Notes: generated by a model from the sequence alone, not told the origin. A stretch of DNA of 64,000 bases from Acidobacteriota bacterium (GCA_029776225.1 JAKOTR010000031.1:1-64000), one strand, 5' to 3'; counted from the stretch's first letter, positions 44,652 through 54,420 are shown. Program-made: numbers and translations.

Positions 44652-46232
44652 TTGGCTGACAACCATGTGGAAGAGCTCGCCGAACTCGTTAGGGTGCTGA
44701 CTTCCAAAACACTCAGCCGCGCACCCAACCTTGTAAAGATTCTGGGGTATGTTTGCCGGGAGTATTTCGAAGGGCGGGCCGCGCTTCTTAAGGAATACAA
44801 TATCGCGGTCCAGGCCCTGGGCCGGCCGCCCGACTTCGATCCAACCAGGGACAGCATCGTCAGAACGGAAGTCTCCCGCCTCCGCAAGCGCCTGGCTCAC
44901 TACTATGCGACCGAGGGGGCGTCCAATGCCCTTCGGATCACCCTGCCCGAAGTGGGATACGTCCCGATTTTCACCCGCAGAGACGAGGCCGTTGGCGACA
45001 CCGCGAAAACGCCGGATGACGTGAAAACGCCAGACGCCGCCGGCGATAGAGAAAAGGAGTATTCCGAACCGCGGCCGAGCTTTTTCTTTCCTGCCGCTAG
45101 GAAAAAGACGCTCCGGTACTCGGCCGTGGCGTTTACGGTCGCGATCCTGGCGTTCGCGTTTGTCTATGTCGCTTTTTTGCGAGACAACGCTGGTAGCGTC
45201 ATTGAGGCCGCCTCGGCGGAACCAGCGCAGCAGCCCGCGATGAATAATGGGGGCCACCCTGCGCCTAAGGGGGCGATCCGGATTAACGCGGGTTCATCTT
45301 CGCGGTACCTCGACCGCTCAGGTCAGCTCTGGGAAAGCGACCGTTACTACAGTGGCGGCTCAACCATCGTCCGGCCGGGCAGGAGAATCGCGCGAACTTT
45401 CGACCAGCCAATCTATCAGTCCGCGCGAGAAGGAGACTTTCAGTACGATATCCCGCTGCCTCCCGGCGTTTACGACCTCCACCTCCATTTCGCTGAAATC
45501 ATTTTTCAGCCGGCTTTGGATTCGTCCGCCGAAATGCGCCGCTTTCATGTGACGATGAACGGCAAGCCCTTGCTCACCGATTTCGACATTGCTCTGGATG
45601 CTCCCGGCACCAGCACGGCTGACGAGCGTGTCTTCAAGGACGTCACCCCCGCTGAGGATGGCTTCCTCCACCTGAAGTTCACCTCATTTCTCAAGTCGGC
45701 CCTGCTTAGCGGAATCGAAATCATACCCAGCGAGCGAGGACGCATGCGGCCGATTCGCATTCTGGCGGGTCTCCGAACCTACTACGACCGTAAGGATCAG
45801 TTCTGGGGGCCGGACCGCTATTTTGACGGGGGATTCGCCGAAAACCTGCTGGCGAACGCGACAGGAACGCCCGATCCGGAGCTGTATGCACGGCAGCGGT
45901 ATGGCAACTTCAGTTATCACATCCCCGTCGCGCCAGGCCGCTACTCCGTCACTCTGCGTTTCGCCGAATCGAATTTCGGGGTAAGGGATTTCGGCATCCC
46001 AAGCCCCGCTCCAGACCGCACGGGCAGCAGAATCTTCGATATCTACTGCAACAGGGTGATCCTGGCGAAGAATTTCGACATCCTCAAGGAAGCGGGCGGT
46101 CCGAACATTGCACTGGAAAAGACCTTTTCCGGATTGGTGCCCAACGCGCAAGGCAAACTGGTGCTTTCGTTTGTTCCGGTCAGGGACTATGCATCGGTGC
46201 GCTCGATCGAGGTGATCGACGAGGGCTCGTGA
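44652..46232 (+). CDS. Membrane-spanning regulator with two malectin-like domains
   Basis: 526 residues from TTG 44652 (AAAGGAGGTG about ten bases upstream fits better than ATG 44592). Residues about 5-95 match the N-terminal module found in rhizobial and acidobacterial adenylate-cyclase-like regulators: LSRAPNLVKILGYVCREYFE, IAVQALGRPPDFDPTRDSIV, SRLRKRLAHYY and ITLPEVGYVPIF, probably DNA-binding. One membrane helix (YSAVAFTVAILAFAFVYVAF, about 150-170) leads to two tandem malectin-type domains (about 205-365 and 370-525), each with YY/YF...GG, a jelly-roll YDLHLHFAEI or YSVTLRFAES, and RIFDI/RRFHV strands. The topology is that of ToxR/CadC one-component sensors. Saccharide sensing and control of the divergent locus are inference. 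Confidence 0.75.
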   Translation: MADNHVEELAELVRVLTSKTLSRAPNLVKILGYVCREYFEGRAALLKEYNIAVQALGRPPDFDPTRDSIVRTEVSRLRKRLAHYYATEGASNALRITLPEVGYVPIFTRRDEAVGDTAKTPDDVKTPDAAGDREKEYSEPRPSFFFPAARKKTLRYSAVAFTVAILAFAFVYVAFLRDNAGSVIEAASAEPAQQPAMNNGGHPAPKGAIRINAGSSSRYLDRSGQLWESDRYYSGGSTIVRPGRRIARTFDQPIYQSAREGDFQYDIPLPPGVYDLHLHFAEIIFQPALDSSAEMRRFHVTMNGKPLLTDFDIALDAPGTSTADERVFKDVTPAEDGFLHLKFTSFLKSALLSGIEIIPSERGRMRPIRILAGLRTYYDRKDQFWGPDRYFDGGFAENLLANATGTPDPELYARQRYGNFSYHIPVAPGRYSVTLRFAESNFGVRDFGIPSPAPDRTGSRIFDIYCNRVILAKNFDILKEAGGPNIALEKTFSGLVPNAQGKLVLSFVPVRDYASVRSIEVIDEGS

Positions 46233-46337
46233 AATACCATCATCAGCAGCAGGGCTAATCGCCGTGGCGAGCTGGGACCTCGGGGCACTTCCGGCGTGAG
46301 TTTCTCCCCGGTTTGAATAGCCCCCTCAGATTGGCCT

Positions 46338-46613
46338 TCACTTCTTCGGCTGTTTTTGAAATGCGTATGCGCCGATGTCCCGGCCTCCGCCGGCGGGCAC
46401 CGGGTTGCCGTCGATATCCGTCTTGAAAATCTCGTGGGTGAGACCAATATCGATGCCCGCGTCTATGGCCGGGCTGCCGGGCCGCAGGCGGAAGTCGTGT
46501 TTTGCGGCATCGACGAACATCGGCTCGGCGATTTTGTCGCCTTCTCCCAGCCTGGCGCCGCCGGGACGCTGCAAATCTGGTTCCCGCTGGAACACCAGTG
46601 ACGGGGCTACCAA
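46338..46613 (-). pseudogene. C-terminal remnant of a beta-helix/choice-of-anchor protein
   Basis: The 91 codons read EPMFVDAAKHDFRLRPGSPA, IDAGIDIGLTH and DIDGNPVPAGGGRDIGAYAF, the standard C-terminal tail of secreted beta-helix and pectate-lyase-like proteins, as in the gene ending at 36686. There is no N-terminal domain, signal peptide or ribosome site, so it is a leftover of a deleted gene. Confidence 0.7.
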
Positions 46614-46668
46614 GTCGCCAGGCGACCGGAGTAGTATAATTCCCCTTCCACTACAAGCGAGAGTTGAT

Positions 46669-47801
46669 CATGGCTGATCAGTTATCGGTCCTTACGGAAA
46701 CAATCGGCATAGTTTATAGTTTTAAGACGCATTCAACAGATTCGGGATCGAAAGGAGAGCATCGGCGAGCAGAATACGAAGGCGACCCTGATCGAGCCGG
46801 TGCTCGCGGCACTTGGCTGGAACCTTCAGGAAATCGATGAGGTACGCCGCGAGTACCGACGCAAACCGCAGGACAACCCTGTGGATTACGCCCTGTTCCT
46901 GAACCGCACCGAATGCCTTTTTGTTGAAGCCAAGTCGCTAGAGAAGGACTTGAGCGATCGTAAATGGATTTCTCAGAATTTGGCTTACGCCACAGTGGCC
47001 GGAGTGCAATGGTGCGTTCTCACCAACGGCGACGAATACCGCATCTACAACGCGCATGCCGCGGTGGACGTAGAGGACAAGTTGTTCCGGACAGTTCGGA
47101 TCTCAGCCACCGAAGCGAAACATGTGGCTGAGACACTGATTCTGCTGTCGAAGGATATGATGCGCGGCAGCCGGCTCGACGAGCTCTGGAAGGCCCACTT
47201 TATCGACCGTAACGTCAGAATGGCGCTCGAAAGCTTGCTATCAGACGAAGACGGAAGACTAGTTCGGCTGATACAGAAAAAAGCGCCCGGCTTGACCCCG
47301 GCTGACGTCCGTGCTTCGTTGAAGCGCGCAGTAGTCCGTATCGACTTTCCAGTGCCGTTTGCTCCTCCGGCATCTGAGAAGACCGCCACTTTCCTGAGAA
47401 ATCGCGAAAGAGAGAAGGCGGGCTCGCGCCACGAGGCGGGCAAGAAAGCCTGGGAAACCATGAAAGCCATGTCGAATGCCACCCTCGAAAACTTAATTGC
47501 CGCCGGCATCATTAAACCACCGCTCGAAGTGGAGCGTGATTACAAGGGCGTGCGCCTGACGGCTGTTATCGAAGCCAACGCGAAGGTGGTTTTCTGTGGA
47601 AAGGCATACTCATCGCTGTCGACGGCCGCCGGCATGGCGCGCAAGTCTGTGATCGGCGCTCCGCACGGCTATCCGTACCCTCGGACGAACGGATGGCAGT
47701 TCTGGCAATATCGCGACGAGGACGGCAGATTGCAGGAACTGGACCGGGCACGGAAGCGCTATCTGGCGCTCACGCAGCAAGCCGCGGCATCCCCAAACTA
47801 A
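46669..47801 (+). CDS. Orphan HsdR-N (type I restriction R-subunit N-terminal-like) protein, possible 5' frameshift
   Basis: The core frame reads IGEQNTKATLIEPVLAALGW, then DNPVDYALFLNRTECLFVEAK, a PD-(D/E)xK nuclease motif (Asp...Glu-Ala-Lys), and WCVLTNGDEYRIYNA, typical of HSDR_N proteins. The frame is open only from 46713 and has no good start there; ATG 46669 (MADQLSVLTETI) lies in another frame, so one indel between about 46705 and 46730 probably separates start and body. Starting at GTG 46800 would cut conserved residues. The C-terminal 120 residues (LENLIAAGIIKPPLEVERDY...VVFCGKAYSSLSTAAGMARK) resemble a restriction-system DUF found beside such domains. No HsdM, HsdS or helicase domain nearby. 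Confidence 0.7.
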
Positions 47802-47802
47802 G

Positions 47803-50283
47803 CTAAAACGTGAACCCCAGAGCGGCCTGGAAGGTGCGCGGAGCCACGAAGTGCGTTCCGCTGAAGGTCGAAAGGAAGTTATAGAGGGCGACGCGGCCGG
47901 TCAGGTTCATCACCGCGAATTTCAACGTGGTCCGCACCCGCTCCCGGTGAAACAGGTTGTCGGTACCCACGGCGATATCAAAGAGATGGCGCGGAGCGAT
48001 GCGCGGAGGGTTGTGGTCCGGGTGCGCCGTGCCCGGGGCCGGGATGCGGAGGCGGGTGGCACCGTAATCCGGCGCGGTGCAGGCGGTAATGGGCCTGCCC
48101 GGCGCGGCACGCTGGTCCCCGCAATAGAAGCCGATGGCGGCCTGCTGCGCTCCCGTCAGCGCCAGGGCATCCTCCAGGCTCGATACTTCACCGGCGACGA
48201 GGCCGCTATCGTAACGCCAGATGAACGAAAACCACGCGCCATTGTTCGGCCGCTGGTAGCGAATGGCGGTGCTCTGCTGGAAAGCCTGGTCGTGATCGAT
48301 GCGGAAAACCGAGATTTCCAGCGGCGAATTGAAAATGAGCCCTCCGTTCTCCGGCCCGAAATAGCGGGCGCGCGTGTGCCCCATAGTCGTGGAGGCGCGG
48401 AACCCGCGGAGGTTCGGCGTGGAAAGCCTCACCGCGAGGCCGTCGATTTTTGACTTCCGCCAGGAGATTGGAAACGCGATCGGCGTGTTGAACAGCGCGT
48501 CGAAATCATAGGCGTTGTTCGTGAACTTCCAGAAGTAATCCGCGTCCACGACGAGAAAGCGTCCAACGCCCTGCTGGAGGCCCGTGTTGAACTGGTTGCG
48601 CCGGCCGGGTTGAAGCGGTTCGGCGGCGAACGCGCCGAAGACGAGGGCGCTGGCGGCACTCGACAGCAGCAGGTTTTCGTTATAGGGCGTCTCGAAAGTG
48701 CGGGAGTAGGCAGCGCGCAGAACGGTCCCTGTGGGCTGGATGAGATAGGAAACGCCGATCCTGGGCTGGAGCGACGTGGCCCGGCTCAGGCCGTCGTAGT
48801 GGTCGATCCGGACTCCGCCCGTGAAGTTGAAACCGCGCCACGCGACCGAATCCTGCGCGTAGAAAGCGAACTGGTTCACCGATCCGGTGGCGTTGAAGCG
48901 GAACAGCGATCCGTTGCGGGTGAGATCGTAAGGCAGCAGGCCGCATTCGGCCGGGCCGTCGCACCCCTCAAGGAAGGTGGGGTCCGTGATGCCGAAACCG
49001 AAGTTCTCCTTCAGCCGCGTCTGCATGATTTGAGCGCCGGACTTGAGGGTGTGCCTGCCCTGGAGGCTCGCGACATCAATCCGAATTCCCCAGTTAGTAA
49101 GTTGCCGCCGCTGATCTATGGTAGCGGGAGTATCCAGAAAACGATCGCGGCTGGGATAGTAATTCACACGATCGCTGCGAACAAACGGATTAATGCTCAG
49201 CAGGGCATTGGCGCCAAAAGAGCGCTGATAACTTGCGCCGAGATTGTAAGTGATCACCTTTTGCCGCTGGTCCTGGCCCGGCTGATCGTAAGTATTGGGG
49301 ATCTGAAACCAGTTGCGCGCGGCCAGAACGTTTACGTGGAGAGTCTGGGCGTTATCGATCAGGTAATCGAAACGGTCAAATACAGTCTGATTATTGCCGG
49401 CGGCATGAATCGGTCTGAATTCCGGGGTGTCGAGGAAGCGGCCGGAGCGGAGCGCGTTCGCGACAAGGTAATTGCCCATCCGCTCATTTCCCAGGGCGAC
49501 GCTCCCCTCCTCGGAAATTGTGCCGAACGAGCCGTAAGCGACGGAGAAGGAGCCCGTCGGGCGGGAGACGCCGAGCCCGGACCGCGTAATGGCATTCACG
49601 ATCAGGCTGGTCTTGCCGCCGAACTCCGCCGGGGCCGAGCCGGTTATGATCTCCATCGACTGAAGGGCGTTGAGGGGAAATTGCGTGGAAAACTGCTTGC
49701 TCTGCTGATCGCTGATGGGCTGGCCGTCGATGGAAAAGGTCACCTGCGCGTGATCGCCGAGAGGGTGAAAGAAACCGTTGGAATCCGCAGCGACGCCGGG
49801 AGCGCCCAGCACGATGGCATCGCTGAGGCTGGAAGCGGGCGAGCTGCCCGCAATCTTCAACATGCCCATCATGTCGAGGTCGTTGTGGGCGTAGGGCACG
49901 TTCTCGGTCAGGTCCGCGCCGCTTCCCTCGACGGTTATCGAGACCGTCTCCGCCGCCACATCGAGCCAGAGCTTGAGTGAAAGAGGAACCGAGGAGCGCA
50001 CTTCGATATCCTGGTGCGTCGTCTCGAAGCCCGGGGCAGAGACCTCAATGTGGTAGCGGTTCGCGGGAATGTTCACAAACCGGAATTCTCCGCCGGCTCC
50101 GGTCTGCGCAAAACGGCGATGTCCGGAAACCCTGTTGACGAGCGTCACCGACGCCCCCGGGACTGCGCCTCCGGACCGGTCGAGCACGATGCCCTCGACG
50201 GTCGCGCCGCCACCGAGGGATTGCGCGAATGCTGCGAACGCGCACAGGACGGCCGCTATAAGCAGCGCAGGGAGTCTCTCCAT
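47803..50283 (-). CDS. TonB-dependent receptor with carboxypeptidase-regulatory domain, 826 residues
   Basis: Signal peptide (ALLIAAVLCAFAAFAQ), carboxypeptidase-regulatory-like domain (TVEGIVLDRSGGAVPGASVT, GGEFRFVNIPANRYHIEVSA), then a plug closer to classic TonB receptors (SSLSDAIVLGAPGVAADSNG, FSIDGQPISDQQSKQF, SMEIITGSAPAEFGGKTSLI). The barrel ends TFQAALGFTF. A Cys pair region (EGCDGPAECG) in an extracellular loop is notable. It differs from the other three receptors by its shorter barrel and fuller plug. It stands alone: stop one base after the HsdR-N gene end on the other strand, and divergent from ftsY. Substrate unknown. Confidence 0.9.
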   Translation of the reverse strand: MERLPALLIAAVLCAFAAFAQSLGGGATVEGIVLDRSGGAVPGASVTLVNRVSGHRRFAQTGAGGEFRFVNIPANRYHIEVSAPGFETTHQDIEVRSSVPLSLKLWLDVAAETVSITVEGSGADLTENVPYAHNDLDMMGMLKIAGSSPASSLSDAIVLGAPGVAADSNGFFHPLGDHAQVTFSIDGQPISDQQSKQFSTQFPLNALQSMEIITGSAPAEFGGKTSLIVNAITRSGLGVSRPTGSFSVAYGSFGTISEEGSVALGNERMGNYLVANALRSGRFLDTPEFRPIHAAGNNQTVFDRFDYLIDNAQTLHVNVLAARNWFQIPNTYDQPGQDQRQKVITYNLGASYQRSFGANALLSINPFVRSDRVNYYPSRDRFLDTPATIDQRRQLTNWGIRIDVASLQGRHTLKSGAQIMQTRLKENFGFGITDPTFLEGCDGPAECGLLPYDLTRNGSLFRFNATGSVNQFAFYAQDSVAWRGFNFTGGVRIDHYDGLSRATSLQPRIGVSYLIQPTGTVLRAAYSRTFETPYNENLLLSSAASALVFGAFAAEPLQPGRRNQFNTGLQQGVGRFLVVDADYFWKFTNNAYDFDALFNTPIAFPISWRKSKIDGLAVRLSTPNLRGFRASTTMGHTRARYFGPENGGLIFNSPLEISVFRIDHDQAFQQSTAIRYQRPNNGAWFSFIWRYDSGLVAGEVSSLEDALALTGAQQAAIGFYCGDQRAAPGRPITACTAPDYGATRLRIPAPGTAHPDHNPPRIAPRHLFDIAVGTDNLFHRERVRTTLKFAVMNLTGRVALYNFLSTFSGTHFVAPRTFQAALGFTF

Positions 50284-50481
50284 CTATCTTCAGTATTCGG
50301 TGCGCGCCCAGGGTACCCTAGAAAATTTTGGTGAGCGGGCCCGGAAAGGCCGCAGGCGGGCCCGGACAGGCCGGTGAGCGGACCGCCGGCGGGCGGGGCT
50401 CAACTCCGCCAGGGCGTCCGGCGCAAACGGGCGAGGCTTACCGGTATTCCACGCGCAATATCGTTACAATTAAGTTCAGCA

Positions 50482-51432
50482 ATGATTCAAACGCTATTCG
50501 GCTCGGTGCCGACGCAACCTTCTCTGCTGGAACGCCTGAAAAGCGGCGTCCAGAGAACCCGGCAAGGGCTGGTGTCGCAACTGGAGACGGTGCTGGCGGG
50601 CCGCAAGGAGATCGACGCCGAGCTTCTCGAAGAACTGGAATACACGTTGATCTCCGCGGATATCGGAGTGAGAACCACCACCGAAGTGCTGGAGATTATC
50701 CGGCAGCGCGTGGACCGCAAGTTGGTGGGCGATGCCGGGGAACTGCGGCAGTTGATTCAGAACCATTTGATAGAAGTGCTGCAGGCGACCGAGCGGCCGC
50801 TGCCGCGCGTAACCACGCCTCCCGCGGTTGTGATGGTAGTCGGGGTCAACGGCACGGGGAAGACCACCACGATCGGGAAGCTGGCCCGGCTGTACCGCGA
50901 GGAAGGACGCAGTGTGCTGCTCTGCGCGGCCGACACCTTCCGCGCCGCGGCCATCGAGCAACTCGAAATCTGGGGCCAGCGCACGTCCACCGAGGTGATC
51001 CGGCAGAAGCCCGGGGCGGATCCGAGCGCGGTCCTGTTTGATGCGATCCAGGCGGGGAAGTCGCGGAAAATCGATTACGTGATCGCGGACACGGCCGGCC
51101 GGCTGCACACGAAATCGAACCTGATGGCGGAACTGGAGAAGATGCGGCGGACGGCTTCGCGCCTGATTCCCGGCGCCCCGCACGAAGTATTGCTGGTGAT
51201 GGACGCCACGACGGGCCAGAACGGGCTGGAGCAGGCCCGGCGGTTCACTGAGACGTCCGGCGTCACCGGTATCGTATTGACCAAGCTCGATGGAACGGCA
51301 AAGGGCGGTGTAGTGATTCCCATTGCCCGCGAGCTCAACCTGCCCATACGCTATGTGGGCGTAGGCGAGAAACCCGAGGATCTGCTGCCCTTCGAACCCG
51401 AGAAGTTTGTCGCCTCCCTGTTTGAAGCATGA
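50482..51432 (+). CDS. ftsY: Signal recognition particle receptor FtsY
   Basis: 316 residues from ATG 50482; a frame extension to 50374 is unconserved. NG domain only, without the long acidic A domain of E. coli: N-domain helices (LLERLKSGVQRTRQGLVSQL), P-loop GVNGTGKTTTIGKLA, DTFRAAAIEQLEIWG, the DTAGRLHTK G3 motif, TKLDGTAKGG (G4) and GVGEKPEDLLPFEP at the end. It docks SRP-ribosome complexes at the membrane translocon through paired GTP hydrolysis with Ffh. The stop overlaps the ribD ATG by four bases (ATGA at 51429), giving an ftsY-ribD-ribE operon. Confidence 0.96.
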   Translation: MIQTLFGSVPTQPSLLERLKSGVQRTRQGLVSQLETVLAGRKEIDAELLEELEYTLISADIGVRTTTEVLEIIRQRVDRKLVGDAGELRQLIQNHLIEVLQATERPLPRVTTPPAVVMVVGVNGTGKTTTIGKLARLYREEGRSVLLCAADTFRAAAIEQLEIWGQRTSTEVIRQKPGADPSAVLFDAIQAGKSRKIDYVIADTAGRLHTKSNLMAELEKMRRTASRLIPGAPHEVLLVMDATTGQNGLEQARRFTETSGVTGIVLTKLDGTAKGGVVIPIARELNLPIRYVGVGEKPEDLLPFEPEKFVASLFEA

Positions 51433-52547
51433 ACCCGGATTACATGCGCCAGGCGTTGGACCTGGCGCGGAGAGGTCTGGGGCGCACGAGCCCCAATCCC
51501 GCGGTGGGAGCCGTATTGGTGCGCGACGGCGCGGTCGTCGGGAGCGGCTTCCATACTTACGCGGGAAAAAAACACGCCGAGATTCTGGCGCTTGAGGAAG
51601 CGGGCGAGGCGGCGCGTGGCGCCACGCTATACATCAACCTCGAACCCTGCTGCCATGAGGGCCGCACCGGTCCCTGCGTGGACGCCCTGATCGCGGCCGG
51701 CATCAGCCGCGTGGTCGCCGCGATGGAGGACCCGAACCCGCGCGTCGCCGGGCAGGGTTTCGCGCGGCTGCGCCAGGCCGGCATCGAAGTGGAGCTCGCG
51801 GCGGAGTACGCCGAGGAGGCCGCCGCGCTGAACGAGCCCTTCGTACACTTCATGCGCACCGGCAGGCCGCTGGTCTTCGTCAAGGCCGCCGTTACGCTGG
51901 ACGGCAAGATCGCCGCGCCGGACGATAACCGGGGTTGGATTACCAGCGAGCAGGCGCGCGCGCACGTACAGAGACTCCGCCACAGCTCGGATGCCATTCT
52001 GACCGGCATCGGGACGGTGCTCGCCGACGACTGCCTGCTGAACGATCGCAGCGGATTGGAGCGGAGCCGGCCGCTGTTGCGGGTGGTGTTGGATTCGCAG
52101 CTCCGTATGCCGCTGAAGTCGCGGATGGTGACGAGCGCGCGGGGGGACCTGGTGATCGCCACGACGTCGGCCGCTTCAGCCGACCGTCGGCGCGCGTTAG
52201 AAAACGCCGGCATTCCGATTTGGACGATCGATGGACCTGCTGGACGCGTGAGCCTGCCCGGAGTAGTGGAGCGGCTGGCTCAGGAATGCTATCTCTCGCT
52301 GATGATCGAAGCGGGCAGCAGGGTGAACTGGACCGCTCTGGGATCGGGCATTGCGGACAAGATCTTTTTTTATTACGCGCCGAAGATTCTGGGCGGCTTG
52401 CAGTCCCTTCCGGTTGTAGGCGGCCCGGGCCGGCGGCGCCGAAACGACGCCATCCTGCTGAGGAACGTAAAAATACACCAGATCACCGCCGAGGAGTTCG
52501 CCGTGGAAGCCTGGCTGGTCAAGAGCGAAGACCAGCCTGGCGAGTGA
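51429..52547 (+). CDS. ribD: Bifunctional riboflavin deaminase/reductase RibD
   Basis: 372 residues. The N-terminal cytidine-deaminase-like domain (1-145) has the zinc site: KKHAEILALEEAG with His-Ala-Glu, and NLEPCCHEGRTGPC with the two zinc Cys. The C-terminal reductase (150-365) starts RPLVFVKAAVTLDGKIA, with GWITSEQARAHVQRLR and AILTGIGTVLADD; the segment FYYAPKILGG is typical. It converts the GTP-derived pyrimidine to 5-amino-6-ribitylaminouracil 5'-phosphate in the cytoplasm. Overlap with ftsY and six bases to ribE imply co-translation. No FMN riboswitch seen upstream, consistent with its internal operon position. Confidence 0.96.
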   Translation: MNPDYMRQALDLARRGLGRTSPNPAVGAVLVRDGAVVGSGFHTYAGKKHAEILALEEAGEAARGATLYINLEPCCHEGRTGPCVDALIAAGISRVVAAMEDPNPRVAGQGFARLRQAGIEVELAAEYAEEAAALNEPFVHFMRTGRPLVFVKAAVTLDGKIAAPDDNRGWITSEQARAHVQRLRHSSDAILTGIGTVLADDCLLNDRSGLERSRPLLRVVLDSQLRMPLKSRMVTSARGDLVIATTSAASADRRRALENAGIPIWTIDGPAGRVSLPGVVERLAQECYLSLMIEAGSRVNWTALGSGIADKIFFYYAPKILGGLQSLPVVGGPGRRRRNDAILLRNVKIHQITAEEFAVEAWLVKSEDQPGE

Positions 52548-52553
52548 TGACGC

Positions 52554-53195
52554 ATGTTTACGGGAATCATCGAGGAACTGGGCGTCGTGGAGCGGCTGGA
52601 AACCCAGCCGGTGGGGGCGCGCATTCGCGTACGCTGCCGCGAAGTGCTGGGCGACATCCAGGAAGGCGCCAGTATATCGGTGAACGGTGTCTGCCTGACG
52701 GTAACGGCCTACGATCAGTCGGGGTTCTCGGCGGACGTGTCGCCGGAAACACTCGAGCGGAGCAATTTGGGAGACCTGCGGGAGGGCTCGCTGGTCAATC
52801 TGGAGCGGGCGCTGTCGCTTTCCGGCCGGCTGGGCGGGCATCTCGTGCAGGGGCACATCGACGGAACGGGAGAGTTTCTCGCGCTGGAGCCGCTGGGCAA
52901 CTCCAACTGGTGGTTAACCGTGCGCGTGCCCGAGGAGCTGGCGCGGTATGTGGTGGAGAAGGGGTCGATCGCCATTGATGGGGTGAGCCTCACGGTGGCG
53001 TCTCTGGATGGGGACGTGATTGCCGCCACCGTGATCCCGCTGACGTATCAGCAAACGGCGCTGCGGACGCGGCGGCGTGGAGACCGCGTGAACCTGGAGT
53101 GTGACATCCTGGCCAAGTACGTGGAAAAGCTGGTTGGGGACCGGGCGCCGGCGTCGCGGCTGACCATCGAAAAGCTGCGGGAGATGGGGTATTAG
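52554..53195 (+). CDS. ribE: Riboflavin synthase alpha subunit
   Basis: 213 residues, the standard length. Two lumazine-binding repeats: MFTGIIEELGVVERL with ASISVNGVCLTVTAYDQSGF, and LGGHLVQGHIDGTGEFLALE with GSIAIDGVSLTVASLDGDVI. It joins two 6,7-dimethyl-8-ribityllumazine molecules to make riboflavin, as a trimer in the cytoplasm. ATG 52554 is six bases after the ribD stop. The lumazine synthase and RibBA genes are not in the window. Convergent with the DHH gene, 25 bp away. Confidence 0.95.
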   Translation: MFTGIIEELGVVERLETQPVGARIRVRCREVLGDIQEGASISVNGVCLTVTAYDQSGFSADVSPETLERSNLGDLREGSLVNLERALSLSGRLGGHLVQGHIDGTGEFLALEPLGNSNWWLTVRVPEELARYVVEKGSIAIDGVSLTVASLDGDVIAATVIPLTYQQTALRTRRRGDRVNLECDILAKYVEKLVGDRAPASRLTIEKLREMGY

Positions 53196-53220
53196 CGCCA
53201 GCCGGGCGCGGCGGCCGCGG

Positions 53221-54174
53221 CTACTTGCTGAGTTCGTGCCGGATCTCGTGGGCCACTTTCCGGGCCCCTTCCACATCTTTGATATCGAAGCTGATAGCGC
53301 CCACGCGGGCGTGGCCGCCTCCGCCGTAACGCTCGCAGATGGATGCCAGGTTATGGGCGAGAGGCGCGGGGGACCAGGGGTTCGATCCCACCGAGACCTT
53401 GGTACGGAAGCTCGAGGTGCTGACTGAGACCGTATAGATGGACTGCGGGAACAGGTAATAAGGAATGAACTTGTTGTAGCCCTCGAGGTCGAGGCCAATC
53501 AGGTCGAAAAACACCACCCCGTTGTCGCACTCGGCTCTCTTTGCGATCACATCAATCGTCTTGAGGTGGCGTTCGTAAAGCGGCTTGTATTCCCGCTGCA
53601 CTTCCGGTTCTTCGATGATTTTCGAAAGCGGCTCGTGCGTCATCCAGCGGATGATCTTCTGAACCATCTCCGAACCCTTCACGCCCTCGATGACCAGGGT
53701 GAGCTTCATCGCCGGAGCGCCGAGTTCGACAGCGGCCTTGGCGCTCTCGTATTGCGCGCCGTCAATGATTTCGGCCCAGGACACAAGATCGTCCAGGTCG
53801 GGAGCCCTGAAGCCGAATTTCTCCCGCGCCATCGTAGCGATGAAGTTGGTGCAGGAGCGGAACGTGGGGTCGTACATCTTACGTTCGCTGCGCTCGCGAT
53901 GAAAATGCTCGGCATCCTCGGGACTGAGGAAGGCGCTCTGGTGGTGATCGAACCACCAGGTCAGGCGTGGGTGAGGCGAATACTTGAAATCGACGATGGC
54001 GTTCACGTCGCCATCAAACATCGCGTCATCAAAGAGGTTGGAGGCTTTGTGAGCCAGCCCGGTGTAAGCGAATTCCGCGTCCGGGTGAAACCGGCCCTGG
54101 ATGAAGCGGGTGAAAAATGCAGCGGCAGCAGCCCCGTCGAAACAATGGTCGTGATAGAGGATTTTGACGCGCAT
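53221..54174 (-). CDS. DHH/DHHA1-family phosphoesterase-like protein
   Basis: 317 residues from ATG 54174 (a TTG at 54180 is also possible). N-terminal DHH domain: VKILYHDHCFDGAAAAAFF, NAIVDFKYSPH and WWFDHHQSAFLS, with the DHH motif itself as FDHH. The C-terminal DHHA1 domain has CERYGGGGHARVGAISF. The family includes NrnA, RecJ and cyclic-dinucleotide phosphodiesterases; this one is most like an uncharacterised NrnA-related group with a manganese centre, cutting short oligonucleotides or 3',5'-bisphosphates. The central insert HFHRERSERKMYDPTFRSCT is lineage-specific. Cytoplasmic; transcribed alone. Confidence 0.82.
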   Translation of the reverse strand: MRVKILYHDHCFDGAAAAAFFTRFIQGRFHPDAEFAYTGLAHKASNLFDDAMFDGDVNAIVDFKYSPHPRLTWWFDHHQSAFLSPEDAEHFHRERSERKMYDPTFRSCTNFIATMAREKFGFRAPDLDDLVSWAEIIDGAQYESAKAAVELGAPAMKLTLVIEGVKGSEMVQKIIRWMTHEPLSKIIEEPEVQREYKPLYERHLKTIDVIAKRAECDNGVVFFDLIGLDLEGYNKFIPYYLFPQSIYTVSVSTSSFRTKVSVGSNPWSPAPLAHNLASICERYGGGGHARVGAISFDIKDVEGARKVAHEIRHELSK

Positions 54175-54420
54175 GGTCAAAGCTTTTCAGCTTCCCTCAA
54201 AACGGGTGCCAAATGCAACCCGGGGGAACGTTCTATGTTAACGCCGATGGAAATGTCCCTCGTATTTCCTCGAAAAAACCGGGATTGCGGGGCTCAGGGA
54301 TGTTCCGGCGTATACCCCGTTAAGACGGAGCCGGAATGCGGAGCGGACCAAAACCCAAAAAATGGTACTTGACCGTTCCGAACATGGATGTTAGGTTCTA
54401 ACCAGCAGAGAGGCATTTCC

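Noticed and set aside
46800-47801. GTG 46800 as the start of the HsdR-N protein
   Set aside because: It would omit the conserved IGEQNTKATLIEPV segment that is open in frame just upstream.
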